Positions 32,556 through 41,958 of a DNA stretch of 64,000 bases are shown piece by piece. The position numbers and the translations under genes are program-made. Under the pieces are notes generated by a model, which worked only from the letters and a program-made list of their open reading frames with translations, had not been told where the DNA came from and searched no databases. Positions within the stretch are counted from its first letter, which is position 1, and each line of letters opens with the position of its first letter. Origin of the DNA: Paenibacillus xylaniclasticus (lineage in GTDB: Bacteria; Bacillota; Bacilli; Paenibacillales; Paenibacillaceae); contig NZ_BIML01000001.1 in the NCBI RefSeq assembly GCF_004001065.1, positions 62,001 to 126,000 of the forward strand. The letters are read 5' to 3'.

Positions 32556-33884
32556 TCAAGATCGTTTCTTCTTGGTCGAAACTTCTATTAATCGAGCTTC
32601 TTCTGCTTCGCTATCTTTAATAGATGCACCACCGTATCGAGCACGCTCATAAAGAGTAACGACTATCTCCGGAAGATCTCGAATTGAAGCATCCGCACTC
32701 TTGAGCTCATGTGCTGTCTCACGAGGTGTTAAATGCGGCTTCGGGTGGTAGCCTTCTTGCTCTCGCGCAAGAAGAGCTGTACGGTACAAATATCGGATAC
32801 GGGCGGCGTTATCGGGTAATCGGTCCCATTCATCGGCGTGCCGCGTTGGTCTAAGTCCGGAAGCGAAACGCTTGAATCGGTCGGACAACGGCGTATGATT
32901 AATCTCTTCCGTCTCGTCCACGTAGCCGGCCTGTGCTGCAGCCATACGTTCCTTGCCCATGATCCGCTGCATCCACCGCTCCAGCATCCGAACGACGAAA
33001 GGTAATTTTCGTATGACCCGATACAGCGTCCAGATCGCAGCAGCAATGATTAAGGCCGTAAAGAAGTAAATCGCTACTTGTCCCAGCATCTCGATCCAAT
33101 GACTCGGTTTGCCTGAATCGAGCGAACTCAGAACTTGCTCTTGGCTGTTCGATATCGGTCCGGGCTTATCGACATAGGGCGCTCTGTTCAGCCACTCTTT
33201 CAATTGATTCAGAATCTGTGACAGAAGCCGACGAAGCCAGGCACTTATATCCGATAGGAACGATACGATTAATATCAAACCGCCAATAATCGTAACAAGA
33301 AGTCGATTGTGCCAAAGGATCGATTGAGATACGCCTCCGCCGCCGTTACGATCAGCGTACGATTCCCTTCGAACCGCGTTCTTATTAAATAAGAACAGGG
33401 ATACCACAAGCGTCACTGCACCGCTGACGTTCAGAAGACGCGAGTAGAACGACACGTTAGGCTCCTCTTGCAGAATAAATGAAACTAATGCATACATTAG
33501 AAAAGAAATAATGTACAGAACAAGCGGCGCTGACCAGACCGCTCCGTCACGAGGCCGGAACGTACCAAATATGATAATGCCAACAAATACGAGATCGCTT
33601 AGAAAGGACACTTTCGATGTCCCATATACTAGATATACATACGAGAGCGCGAGCAGCACCGCAATCACTTCGAGCAGCCAACGTCTTCGTCCGGCGAACA
33701 ACCGGGCGAGTAGTTCTCCCGCTGCGAAGACGAACGGTACGGTCAATATCCATTGCAGCCGCTCGTCGGTCGGAACCGCATACAGAGCAAGCGCGATAAC
33801 AGCTGGCAACAGCAGCATCGAGATGAAAATAGCCCGTAGCACAACATGTAGTGCTGTGTGCCGGAATCGAGTGAGGCTAGTCAT
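32556..33884 (-). CDS. Membrane protein with C-terminal DUF4129 domain
   Basis: A 442-residue protein with about six N-terminal transmembrane segments, one more near 265-285, and a cytoplasmic C-terminal DUF4129 domain (about 345-430; RIRYLYRTALLAREQEG, TPRETAHEL, LYERARYGG). In Bacillus YebA-type relatives a transglutaminase core lies between the membrane part and DUF4129; here that extracellular segment is only a short hydrophilic stretch without the Cys-His-Asp triad. It overlaps the DUF58 gene by four bases and belongs to the moxR block, thought to serve envelope or stress functions. Confidence 0.85.
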   Translation of the reverse strand: MTSLTRFRHTALHVVLRAIFISMLLLPAVIALALYAVPTDERLQWILTVPFVFAAGELLARLFAGRRRWLLEVIAVLLALSYVYLVYGTSKVSFLSDLVFVGIIIFGTFRPRDGAVWSAPLVLYIISFLMYALVSFILQEEPNVSFYSRLLNVSGAVTLVVSLFLFNKNAVRRESYADRNGGGGVSQSILWHNRLLVTIIGGLILIVSFLSDISAWLRRLLSQILNQLKEWLNRAPYVDKPGPISNSQEQVLSSLDSGKPSHWIEMLGQVAIYFFTALIIAAAIWTLYRVIRKLPFVVRMLERWMQRIMGKERMAAAQAGYVDETEEINHTPLSDRFKRFASGLRPTRHADEWDRLPDNAARIRYLYRTALLAREQEGYHPKPHLTPRETAHELKSADASIRDLPEIVVTLYERARYGGASIKDSEAEEARLIEVSTKKKRS

Positions 33885-34984
33885 GATATATTCGCCTCTC
33901 TTTCAGACCAGAGCCGTTGATAGACGACACGATGACCATCAGCCTCCAGCCGCCCTGCCGCTTCATATACCCGTTCATCCGTATAGGTAGTTATTACAAT
34001 AATATCGGTTGCAGTGTCTAATTTGTTCACGAGCTCAAGTAGGTACTCGTGCAGCGGCATTAGCCTCTCAATCTGAAGCAGCGCCATCGTCTCATACAGC
34101 TGATATAAATGCGGCTCTCCGCCTGAAATTGGCACATAGACAAGCGATTGCTTGTCATCCTCCAAGCAGCCATTGCTGCCGAAGCCGACCTCCATACCGC
34201 TGCGGATAAGCTCGTTGGCGATGCCTGCAGCGATGCGAATGCCGCTCTCGATCGTTTCTACGTCTACTATGTCTCGCCATACCCCTGCATGATCTTCGAC
34301 ATTCAAAACAACAAGAACCGAATAATCGGCCGTCGTATCAAGCTGATGAACCTGCAGCTCGCCTGTTCTTGCTGTTGCATTCCAGTTGACGAGCCGAAGC
34401 GAGTCAGTTGGCCGGTAGGGCCGTACGCCAATGCGCCTGAACGGGTCCTCGACCACCCACCGCTGCACCGACAGCTCGCCTTGCCAGCTTCGTGCAGGCA
34501 GTGTAATGTCTTCGGGCAGCAGCGGAATCGGGTATACAATCATTCGATCTGTGAACACGAGCTGCTTCGTTTGCGCGCTAATGCCAAGTAGATCACCCGC
34601 TGTTAACGTCACGGTCGACAGCGTATATACGCCGCGCTTAGCAGCCGTCACCTTATGCGATCTTCGAATTCTGCGCCAAGGCATGAGACTGAAGAAGCTT
34701 TTATGATTTTGCATAAACTGGCCCGTGCTAATGTCCAAATTCGCCGCGGGATCGGCGCCGAAGAGCAGCGAAGAGCTAAGCAATGATTCGACGCGAAGCC
34801 ACGGAATCGGAAACCACTTCTCGTTGCCGATGGTCTCTACCATCAGCACCTCGTCTCCTTCGAAGCATACGCTACGATCGAATTGCCGATCATAGGTAAC
34901 CTTGCGTAAGGCTACCCTGCGATATATAACATGCTGAATATAGATTATTACTACGCTGATAATGATAAAACCGTACGCCGTCAT
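33881..34984 (-). CDS. DUF58-domain protein
   Basis: A 367-residue protein with an N-terminal transmembrane helix (about 4-22) and a C-terminal DUF58 domain (about 195-290) marked by RRIGVRPYRPTDSLRLVNWNATART, with a von Willebrand A-like fold predicted for the family. DUF58 proteins are encoded beside MoxR ATPases and probably act as their membrane partners. ATG 34984, with TAGGAGCGG upstream, starts 13 bases after the moxR stop; longer in-frame starts overlap moxR and are rejected. The window's three-gene order moxR, DUF58, DUF4129 is conserved in Firmicutes. Confidence 0.88.
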   Translation of the reverse strand: MTAYGFIIISVVIIYIQHVIYRRVALRKVTYDRQFDRSVCFEGDEVLMVETIGNEKWFPIPWLRVESLLSSSLLFGADPAANLDISTGQFMQNHKSFFSLMPWRRIRRSHKVTAAKRGVYTLSTVTLTAGDLLGISAQTKQLVFTDRMIVYPIPLLPEDITLPARSWQGELSVQRWVVEDPFRRIGVRPYRPTDSLRLVNWNATARTGELQVHQLDTTADYSVLVVLNVEDHAGVWRDIVDVETIESGIRIAAGIANELIRSGMEVGFGSNGCLEDDKQSLVYVPISGGEPHLYQLYETMALLQIERLMPLHEYLLELVNKLDTATDIIVITTYTDERVYEAAGRLEADGHRVVYQRLWSEREANIS

Positions 34985-34997
34985 AAGCTTCCCGCTC

Positions 34998-35960
34998 CTA
35001 TGAACGAAGCGGCTCGGCCGGCACCTCGACGCTGCCCAGCACACGCTCGATCAATCGTTCGGCGGCACTGCGGTCGCCTCTTGCCCGTGCTGTGCTTTTG
35101 AGCACTAACCGATGTGCCAGCGCTGGCACCGCAAGCTGCTTCACATCGTCCGGCGTGACATAATCACGTCCGGCTAGCGCCGCTTTCGCTTGTGCCGCTG
35201 CCATTAGCGCCTGCATGCCGCGTGGACTTACGCCGGTCGCGACCTCTTCAAGCTTGCGCGATAGCTCGGCTATCTCGACGATATAGCGCAGGATGTCATC
35301 GCTCACCTTAACCTTCGCAACCGAACGCTGAGCTTCCACGATTGAGGTAGGGTCCGTGACAGGCAGCAAGCTATCGAGCGGTTTATTGTCCTTAAATCGA
35401 CTCAGGATGTTAATGCTCTCCTCTGTCGTCGGATAACCCATATTCAGCTTGAACAGGAAGCGGTCAAGCTGTGCCTCTGGAAGCGGGAAGGTCCCTTGCT
35501 GCTCAATCGGATTTTGCGTAGCGATAACGAAGAACGGCAGCTGCAGCACATGCGTCGTACCATCTATACTGACTTGCCGCTCCTCCATACATTCCAGCAG
35601 GCTCGATTGCGTTCTCGGTGTCGCGCGGTTGATCTCATCGGCCAACAGCAAATTCGTAAACAAAGGACCGGGCCGGAATTCGAATTCCCCCTGCTTCTGA
35701 TTGTAGAAATTAATGCCGCTTAGATCAGATGGCAGCAAATCCGGCGTGAACTGTACACGCTTGAAGCTGCAGTCAATCGAACGTGCCAGCGACTTTGCGA
35801 GCAGTGTCTTGCCAGTGCCCGGCACGTCTTCGAGTAGGACGTGCCCGGACGTAAGGAGTGCAATGATGAGCTGATCGACGATCTGCTCCTTTCCTACAAT
35901 AACTTGACCTACATTACGGCGAATTTGTTCCGCCAACGACTGAATAACATTCACGCTCAT
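34998..35960 (-). CDS. MoxR-family AAA ATPase
   Basis: A 320-residue AAA+ ATPase. Walker A is PGTGKT at 47-52, Walker B is LLLADEINRA, and sensor-type segments ATQNPIEQQG and PLPEAQLDRF follow, all hallmarks of the MoxR group. These act as chaperone-like ATPases for the activation of partner proteins, here probably the DUF58 and DUF4129 proteins. The start is set at ATG 35960 by AGGGAGA eight bases upstream. It follows the Lhr helicase gene by 46 bases on the same strand. Confidence 0.93.
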   Translation of the reverse strand: MSVNVIQSLAEQIRRNVGQVIVGKEQIVDQLIIALLTSGHVLLEDVPGTGKTLLAKSLARSIDCSFKRVQFTPDLLPSDLSGINFYNQKQGEFEFRPGPLFTNLLLADEINRATPRTQSSLLECMEERQVSIDGTTHVLQLPFFVIATQNPIEQQGTFPLPEAQLDRFLFKLNMGYPTTEESINILSRFKDNKPLDSLLPVTDPTSIVEAQRSVAKVKVSDDILRYIVEIAELSRKLEEVATGVSPRGMQALMAAAQAKAALAGRDYVTPDDVKQLAVPALAHRLVLKSTARARGDRSAAERLIERVLGSVEVPAEPLRS

Positions 35961-36006
35961 AAACGAACTCTCCCTTGAAGTTATAATGGTGTTCGTAAAA
36001 TCGGTC

Positions 36007-39000
36007 TTACGTAAGCGTACTTGGCCAGAATACGAGACGCTGCCCATCCCGCTCTGCGCCAATACCAAGCAGTTCCACTCCTTGATCCGTTGATAGAATC
36101 GAGCTACCGTTCCATAGCTCAACGACGATTTTGCTCAGCCGTTGACGGCGCAATATAGCTGACAAAGACAGCCGAAGCTCCAGCAAGGATGAATCCATTA
36201 CAGCCGCTTCACCGCTAATTGTATGTATCCGCCTGCCGTTATTCTCGATCCAGTACAACCATTCGCCACCGCAAAGCACGAGATAATGACCAGCCTTTCT
36301 CGCGAAAGAACAGCGCTCTAGTTTCGGCCACGGAGCAATCAAGCCATAAGGATTCGCAGGATCGATCGATGACAGCACGGTGACGCTGCGGTCTTGCGAA
36401 TCCGGCACTGGCGATCGGATCGCCTCCGCAATATCTGGCGTCGTAAATTGCATCGCTGCTTCTCCATCGACGAACTTGCCGCGAGTAATTGTCCCCCATT
36501 CCTCCAGCTGCTTCAATACGGGAAGTAGAGCATCCCATGAGAATGGCGTTAACTGGCTGACAAGCTCCTTCGTCACGATGCCGCAGCTATCCAGCAGATG
36601 CCGGACCCAGTGTATCGCTGACGATTCTGTCGCATTCGACAATGCGGAGTGAGCTTCCGAACGTTGTACTTGCGCTTCTGTCTCGTCTCGCTTTGAAGTC
36701 TGCGATGCGCCGGAAGAATCCGAATTGTCCGACAGACTACCGGTCCAATACCATCTGCCAAGACCGGAGCCGCTGCGAGCCCAGTCGCTCTTCTTCTTGC
36801 TCGCGTGCAGCCGCAGCGGAGCGAATTGGTCGTTCGAGGCTTGTCCTTCCCAGACGAGCGACAAGAGGCCGTTCAGCGTACCAGACGGCGCCTCCCCTAT
36901 ATCTCGGGCAAGCTTCGCCAAGAAGCTCGCTCCCCCTGAACGAAGTGCTGCAAGCAAGTCCGGCCGTAACGAAGGCTTGGTGTCGAGCGCAGATACATAT
37001 GGCTCATACAAAGGCTTACTGTCCGCCAGAAAGAAAGCGATGCGCCCTTCTTTCTCCCCATTATCCTGCTTGCCCAGCCAAATGACATCCCCTGTTGCGC
37101 ACAGAAGATCCAGCAGCTCCGGACGGTAATCGATCATACGGGACGGGAAAATGATCGTTTCCCAGTGCGACAAAGGCAAAAAGAGCCCTTGCAGCCTGCT
37201 AATGATCGTTCTAAGCCCTTCCTCGCCGCGAAGCTGCGTGCCGCTAAGCACATGCTGGCGCATCGCCATCTGAACGAACCAACGGTTCGGATGAGCGGGC
37301 TTAATCCGATCACGCGCCTCATGAATGGACAGCCGAATAAGCCGTTCGGCCGTTCGGCGTCCTGTCCACAGCCGTTCATCCGGTCCTGAAGCAAACGGTG
37401 CCTGCTCAATTAACTGTTGATCCAGCAGCAATGCAACGGCTTCCCTGGCAGCCTTCAGCGTTAATGCCGGATATCGTTCACACAGCTCCGGCTCTGTGAA
37501 CGATATTTGATGCTCAGCGAATCGGCCAATGATGAAGGAGACAGACGCAGGATCATGCGGAAACTGGCTGTACAGCTCCTGCTCATCCCGGCATATCCAA
37601 CGAAGCGTTCGCTCCGCCGAGGTCGGCACGACCGTTTCGGATACGGAATCTGATTCGGATACAGCAGTAAGCTTAATCGTATTCAAATCACTTAAATCAA
37701 CAAGGACGATCGCACCACGACTGCTCAGCTCTGCCACCCATGCGAGAGCCGCTTCACCGCCCAGCTTGACGATTTCATCCGTTCCCATGTCGCCTCGGAT
37801 TTTAAGCCATGACAACAGATCGTCCGAAGAGGATAGTCGACCGTCAGTATTCGATAACCGTTCACGCTCCGCTTCAATTACCTTAACCGATAAGGCGCTG
37901 CGAATGGCATCGTCTCCGAATACTTTGCCGGCCAGCTCTTTGCTAACATTGAGCAGCTGCATTCGAATGACGTCATCCAAGCCGTCTCCTTCGTAAATCC
38001 TCATGTTGACGTATTCTGCAATAAACTGCGTTGCCATCGGTGATGGATACTGCGTCTCGCGAATGACGAATTCCAGCTGTCCATTACCAATCGCTTCAAG
38101 AATACCTCGCAGCCCGTCCACATCAAGATACCGGTGCAAGCATTCTCTCATTGCTTCATCTAAAAAAGGAAACCGCTCGGCGTACGGCATCGCTTCCCGC
38201 AGCAGTTCTTCACTGCGGAGCCGTTTCTGCCACAACGGTGTTCGATTAAAGCTTCGGGACAGCAGGAGCGAAGTTTCTGCCAAATGGCGAAATGCGATAG
38301 CTAATAGCGGCGATCCCGTCACCGCCTCCGTGAGCAGCGTTGTCACATTGCCCGGCATGACATGCCAGATTGACTGCAACCATGAAGAATCCCAATCAGG
38401 CAGCACAAATTCTATGCCATTATCCTTCGCATTGCCGTACAGCTTATATGGAAGCAGCTGTTCAAACTGCCGCTCGATCGCAAGTAGCCATGTTCGATTA
38501 AGCCTACGGCCGAACCAGTTATGGACAATAACGTGAGTCTGATTCGAAACGTCGCGATAGTGCTCCACAATAATGGTACGGTCGGTTGGCAAGCCGCAGA
38601 AGGCGTGCTGTGCACGGATATACGCGACCAGCGTCTCCGCCGAAGCGCCATCCAGCCCGTAACTGTCCACTAACCAATCCGTTACAGAACGATCAACTAA
38701 CGGATCATCATCATCCGCACTGGACACTTCCCCGCTTCCGTCCCTTAACTTTAATCGTTCCGCTGCCTCACGTATGAACTGGCCAATCTTTAACCCCAGC
38801 TCGACGGATCGTCCGTCGGCCTCGTTGCGCCAGAACGGAATTTCACTAAAGCTGTTCGGTGCTTCCGTCACATATATACGGTCTCTATCGATTCGCCGGA
38901 TCATCCAGCTGTTCGTACCGAGCTGGAACACATCTCCGACTCTGCTCTCATGCACATATTCCTCATCAAGCTCGCCTAAATGCACACGGCTGTCAAGATG

Positions 39001-40623
39001 ATGAACCGGATAGGCAGAGCTGCTCGGGATCGTGCCCGCTCCCGTCAGCGCCGCAATGGCGCCGCTCTGTCTGCCTGTTATCGTATCGGTCTCCCGGTTC
39101 CAATCAAGCAGCGGTCGAGCGAACGGATAAAGCCCGCTTAACACTTGCAGCATAGAAATTAATCGATCATATGGCAATGCAGCGAAGCTGTCGCTGCGGA
39201 CGATAAGCTCATACAGCTCACGGACCGTCCAATCTCGGCCTGCCGCCATCGATACAGTGTGCTGTGACAAAACGTCCAGCGGATGCTTCGGAATGGTGAT
39301 CGGCTCGATATCACGATCCGCAATCAGCTTGGACAGTACAGCCGCTTCCGGCAAAGCGCCGCGGTGACGAACGATCATCGCCCCTCGACTTATGCCGCCG
39401 ACCGAATGACCGGCTCGTCCGATTCGCTGAATTCCCGATGCCGCATTGAATGGCGGGTCGATCTGAATTACAAGATCGACATGCCCGACATCGATACCAA
39501 GCTCCAGCGATGAGGTGGCGACGATACAGCGCAGCTCGCCGGATTTCAGCATTCGTTCTGCTTCAAGACGACGCTCTTTCGCTAGACTGCCGTGATGAGC
39601 CCGGCTCAGCTCATAGCCTGCCGCATCGTTAAGGCGTAGACAAATTCGCTCGCACAGCCTGCGGCTATTCACGAAGATGAGCACGGTCCGGCTGCCTTCC
39701 ATTAGCGCGAACAGACGCTGCAGCAACGGCTGCCATATCGCCTCGAGCGAGGTCATCGGCTTCGTCTGATCCGGCATCGTTAATTGAACCTGCATCGGTT
39801 TAGGCATGGTACTTTCAACAATCGCGACAGATCTAGGCACATAGCCTAGCGGGTGAACGGGCCTCTCGAGCGATGGATCAGCCAGCATCGTATCGCATTC
39901 ATCTGCTTCTTTCGATTTCGAATCCGGTTCCCAGCCGCCCAGAAACCGGGCGACTCGCCACATCGGCTTCTGCGTAGCGGAGACGCCAATCCGTTGAATA
40001 GCCCCGTTGCACAACTGAACGAGTCTCTCCAGCGATAATGACAAATGCGAGCCGCGCTTATCGGCCGCCAAGTCGTGAATCTCGTCGACTACAACGTACC
40101 GGACCGTACGCAGCATATCCATACCGCTCTTTGACGTCAGCAATATATACAGAGACTCCGGCGTCGTCATCAGTACGTCGGGCGGACGCTTCGCCATTGA
40201 AGAACGCTGCGACGGCGGCGTATCTCCCGTTCGAACTGCGCAGCGTATGCCGGGCCACATCGTATCCCGCTCCGCCGCAGCACAGTCAATCGATTCTATG
40301 AAAGATACCAGATGCTCGAATATATCATTATTAAGCGCTTTCAAAGGTGACACATAAAGGACGCGAACACCTCGAGCTTCCTTATCCACTTGCAAGCTCG
40401 AGGAGTCGGTATCTTTGGCAAGCTTATCACGTACAACGGCATCCAGACACGGCAGCAAGGCCGCCAACGTTTTGCCCGAACCGGTCGGGGCGGCAATTAA
40501 CGTGTGTTTACCGTCTTGTATCGCCCGCCATGCACGTACCTGCACATCGGTTGGCTCTCCGAAGGCACTTACGAACCATTCGGCTATGACGGGATGAAAC
40601 GGCTGCAGCGGCACTAATGTCAC
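36007..40623 (-). CDS. lhr: Large Lhr-type superfamily 2 helicase
   Basis: A 1538-residue protein, the same length as E. coli Lhr. Motif I is APTGSGKT at 45-52, motif II is DEIH near 185, motif III is SAT, and motif VI is QRIGRAGHS. The N-terminal ~900 residues give the Lhr core (two RecA domains, winged helix and a beta-barrel bundle), and the rest the Lhr C-terminal domain present in the full-length type. Lhr translocates 3' to 5' on single-stranded DNA, unwinds RNA-DNA hybrids and takes part in DNA repair. GTG 40623 is preceded by CCAGGAG. It leads the block with moxR, perhaps as one transcript. Confidence 0.93.
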   Translation of the reverse strand: MTLVPLQPFHPVIAEWFVSAFGEPTDVQVRAWRAIQDGKHTLIAAPTGSGKTLAALLPCLDAVVRDKLAKDTDSSSLQVDKEARGVRVLYVSPLKALNNDIFEHLVSFIESIDCAAAERDTMWPGIRCAVRTGDTPPSQRSSMAKRPPDVLMTTPESLYILLTSKSGMDMLRTVRYVVVDEIHDLAADKRGSHLSLSLERLVQLCNGAIQRIGVSATQKPMWRVARFLGGWEPDSKSKEADECDTMLADPSLERPVHPLGYVPRSVAIVESTMPKPMQVQLTMPDQTKPMTSLEAIWQPLLQRLFALMEGSRTVLIFVNSRRLCERICLRLNDAAGYELSRAHHGSLAKERRLEAERMLKSGELRCIVATSSLELGIDVGHVDLVIQIDPPFNAASGIQRIGRAGHSVGGISRGAMIVRHRGALPEAAVLSKLIADRDIEPITIPKHPLDVLSQHTVSMAAGRDWTVRELYELIVRSDSFAALPYDRLISMLQVLSGLYPFARPLLDWNRETDTITGRQSGAIAALTGAGTIPSSSAYPVHHLDSRVHLGELDEEYVHESRVGDVFQLGTNSWMIRRIDRDRIYVTEAPNSFSEIPFWRNEADGRSVELGLKIGQFIREAAERLKLRDGSGEVSSADDDDPLVDRSVTDWLVDSYGLDGASAETLVAYIRAQHAFCGLPTDRTIIVEHYRDVSNQTHVIVHNWFGRRLNRTWLLAIERQFEQLLPYKLYGNAKDNGIEFVLPDWDSSWLQSIWHVMPGNVTTLLTEAVTGSPLLAIAFRHLAETSLLLSRSFNRTPLWQKRLRSEELLREAMPYAERFPFLDEAMRECLHRYLDVDGLRGILEAIGNGQLEFVIRETQYPSPMATQFIAEYVNMRIYEGDGLDDVIRMQLLNVSKELAGKVFGDDAIRSALSVKVIEAERERLSNTDGRLSSSDDLLSWLKIRGDMGTDEIVKLGGEAALAWVAELSSRGAIVLVDLSDLNTIKLTAVSESDSVSETVVPTSAERTLRWICRDEQELYSQFPHDPASVSFIIGRFAEHQISFTEPELCERYPALTLKAAREAVALLLDQQLIEQAPFASGPDERLWTGRRTAERLIRLSIHEARDRIKPAHPNRWFVQMAMRQHVLSGTQLRGEEGLRTIISRLQGLFLPLSHWETIIFPSRMIDYRPELLDLLCATGDVIWLGKQDNGEKEGRIAFFLADSKPLYEPYVSALDTKPSLRPDLLAALRSGGASFLAKLARDIGEAPSGTLNGLLSLVWEGQASNDQFAPLRLHASKKKSDWARSGSGLGRWYWTGSLSDNSDSSGASQTSKRDETEAQVQRSEAHSALSNATESSAIHWVRHLLDSCGIVTKELVSQLTPFSWDALLPVLKQLEEWGTITRGKFVDGEAAMQFTTPDIAEAIRSPVPDSQDRSVTVLSSIDPANPYGLIAPWPKLERCSFARKAGHYLVLCGGEWLYWIENNGRRIHTISGEAAVMDSSLLELRLSLSAILRRQRLSKIVVELWNGSSILSTDQGVELLGIGAERDGQRLVFWPSTLT

Positions 40624-40738
40624 CGAATATCAACTCCTGGAAGCCTTATCATACTCCTCATTATATCAGCATACTTAGGGACATTAAAACAGTCAGGTTA
40701 CAAATTTTACAACGATTCCCTTCCCTCATCCGGCCCAG

Positions 40739-40768
40739 TTGTTCTCATCTGCACCGTGGGCGTATAAT
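40739..40768 (+). promoter_or_regulatory. Probable xerS promoter
   Basis: TTGTTC (40739-40744), an 18-base spacer and a perfect TATAAT (40763-40768) lie about 45 bases before the recombinase start. Confidence 0.6.
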
Positions 40769-40814
40769 GATGAGGGATGAATGTTACTTTTTTTTGGTAA
40801 GGAGCTGACCCGCC

Positions 40815-41891
40815 ATGAACGTCATTAAGATCAAGGACCGACAGGAGCTGGATAAGAAAGTGCCGCTCATGCCGTGGTACGTTGAGAAATTTATTAACTA
40901 CAAGCTGCCCGACCTTTCCCCCTCCTCGCTGCTTGAATACGTGCGGGATTACGATACGTTCTTCTCTTATCTACTTGCCGAAGGGCTCGCTGAGGGTCCG
41001 ACTGTGAAGGATATAAAGCTTGAAGAGCTGGAACGACTTCATATGGACAGCATCGATTCGTTCCGAATGTTCCTCATGACAAGGACCGAGCATACGAATA
41101 TGCGCGTGACCGTGACTCGAAAGCTGTCCTCTCTGCGCTCACTGTTCCATTATTTAAGCCAAATTGCCGAGGACGAACAATTTTATCCGCTGTTGAAACG
41201 GAATGTCATGGCCAAAGTATCCATTAAGCGAACGCATAAACCGAAGGATACGGCCGCGAAGCTTGAAGGCAAGCTGCTGCAGGAGCAGGAAATTGACGAG
41301 TTTCTCTCCTATGTACAGCGCGAATATGAGAACGACATTGCAACGAACAAGCAAGCGCTGTACAGCTATCACATTAATAAAGTTCGAGATGCCTGTATCA
41401 TCAATCTCATTCTGCATTCCGGTCTGCGTGTATCGGAGGTCGTCAATCTGAATGTGGAAGATATCGATTTGAAGAAGAAGCTGACATACGTATTCCGTAA
41501 AGGCAAAAATGATGACACATTCAAGACGCCAGTCTATTTCCGGCAGGAAGCGGTCGAGCAGCTAAGTGCATATTTGAGCATTCGGGAGACGACCTATAAT
41601 GCGCCCAAGCGGGAGAAAGCTTTATTTCTCGCCGTCGCCAACGGCAAGAAGGAGGGCTCGCGTATGACGAAGCGGGCCATTCAAGAGATGGTCATCAAAT
41701 ACGCAAAGCGGTTCGGCAAGCCTTATCTGTCCGTCCATAAGCTGCGGCATTCATTCGCGACCGACTACTACTTGCGCAACGATATATATAAAACGCAGGA
41801 GCAGCTTGGACACGCATCACCGGAGACGACACAAATCTACGCCCATCTGACCGACCGAACGATGGCTGAAGCAATTGATCACAACACTTAG
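40815..41891 (+). CDS. xerS: Tyrosine recombinase XerS
   Basis: A 358-residue integrase-family recombinase. The N-terminal SAM-like domain begins with the XerS-type MPWYVEKFINYKL. The catalytic residues are visible in order: Arg in HSGLRVSEV near 204, Lys in RKGKNDD near 231, His-x-x-Arg in HKLRHSF near 308, His in LGHAS near 330 and the nucleophile Tyr in IYAHL near 341. Length and pattern fit the single-subunit XerS that resolves chromosome dimers in some Firmicutes in place of XerCD. Phage or element integrases are less likely, as no att site or cargo is seen. I could not recognise a dif site next to it. Confidence 0.85.
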   Translation: MNVIKIKDRQELDKKVPLMPWYVEKFINYKLPDLSPSSLLEYVRDYDTFFSYLLAEGLAEGPTVKDIKLEELERLHMDSIDSFRMFLMTRTEHTNMRVTVTRKLSSLRSLFHYLSQIAEDEQFYPLLKRNVMAKVSIKRTHKPKDTAAKLEGKLLQEQEIDEFLSYVQREYENDIATNKQALYSYHINKVRDACIINLILHSGLRVSEVVNLNVEDIDLKKKLTYVFRKGKNDDTFKTPVYFRQEAVEQLSAYLSIRETTYNAPKREKALFLAVANGKKEGSRMTKRAIQEMVIKYAKRFGKPYLSVHKLRHSFATDYYLRNDIYKTQEQLGHASPETTQIYAHLTDRTMAEAIDHNT

Positions 41892-41958
41892 CACTAGTTA
41901 CAGCTGCAATAAGCTGGTGCACCAGATGAATTAATCAGCTGACGAGGTGAGACTTTCA

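Noticed and set aside
36239-40597. Many long open frames antisense or out of frame to the lhr gene
   Set aside because: They are shadows of a GC-skewed helicase coding strand; none has a ribosome site, recognisable domains or protein-like composition.
40624-40814. A dif site for XerS
   Set aside because: I looked for an inverted repeat pair with a central spacer near xerS and found none that I could defend.
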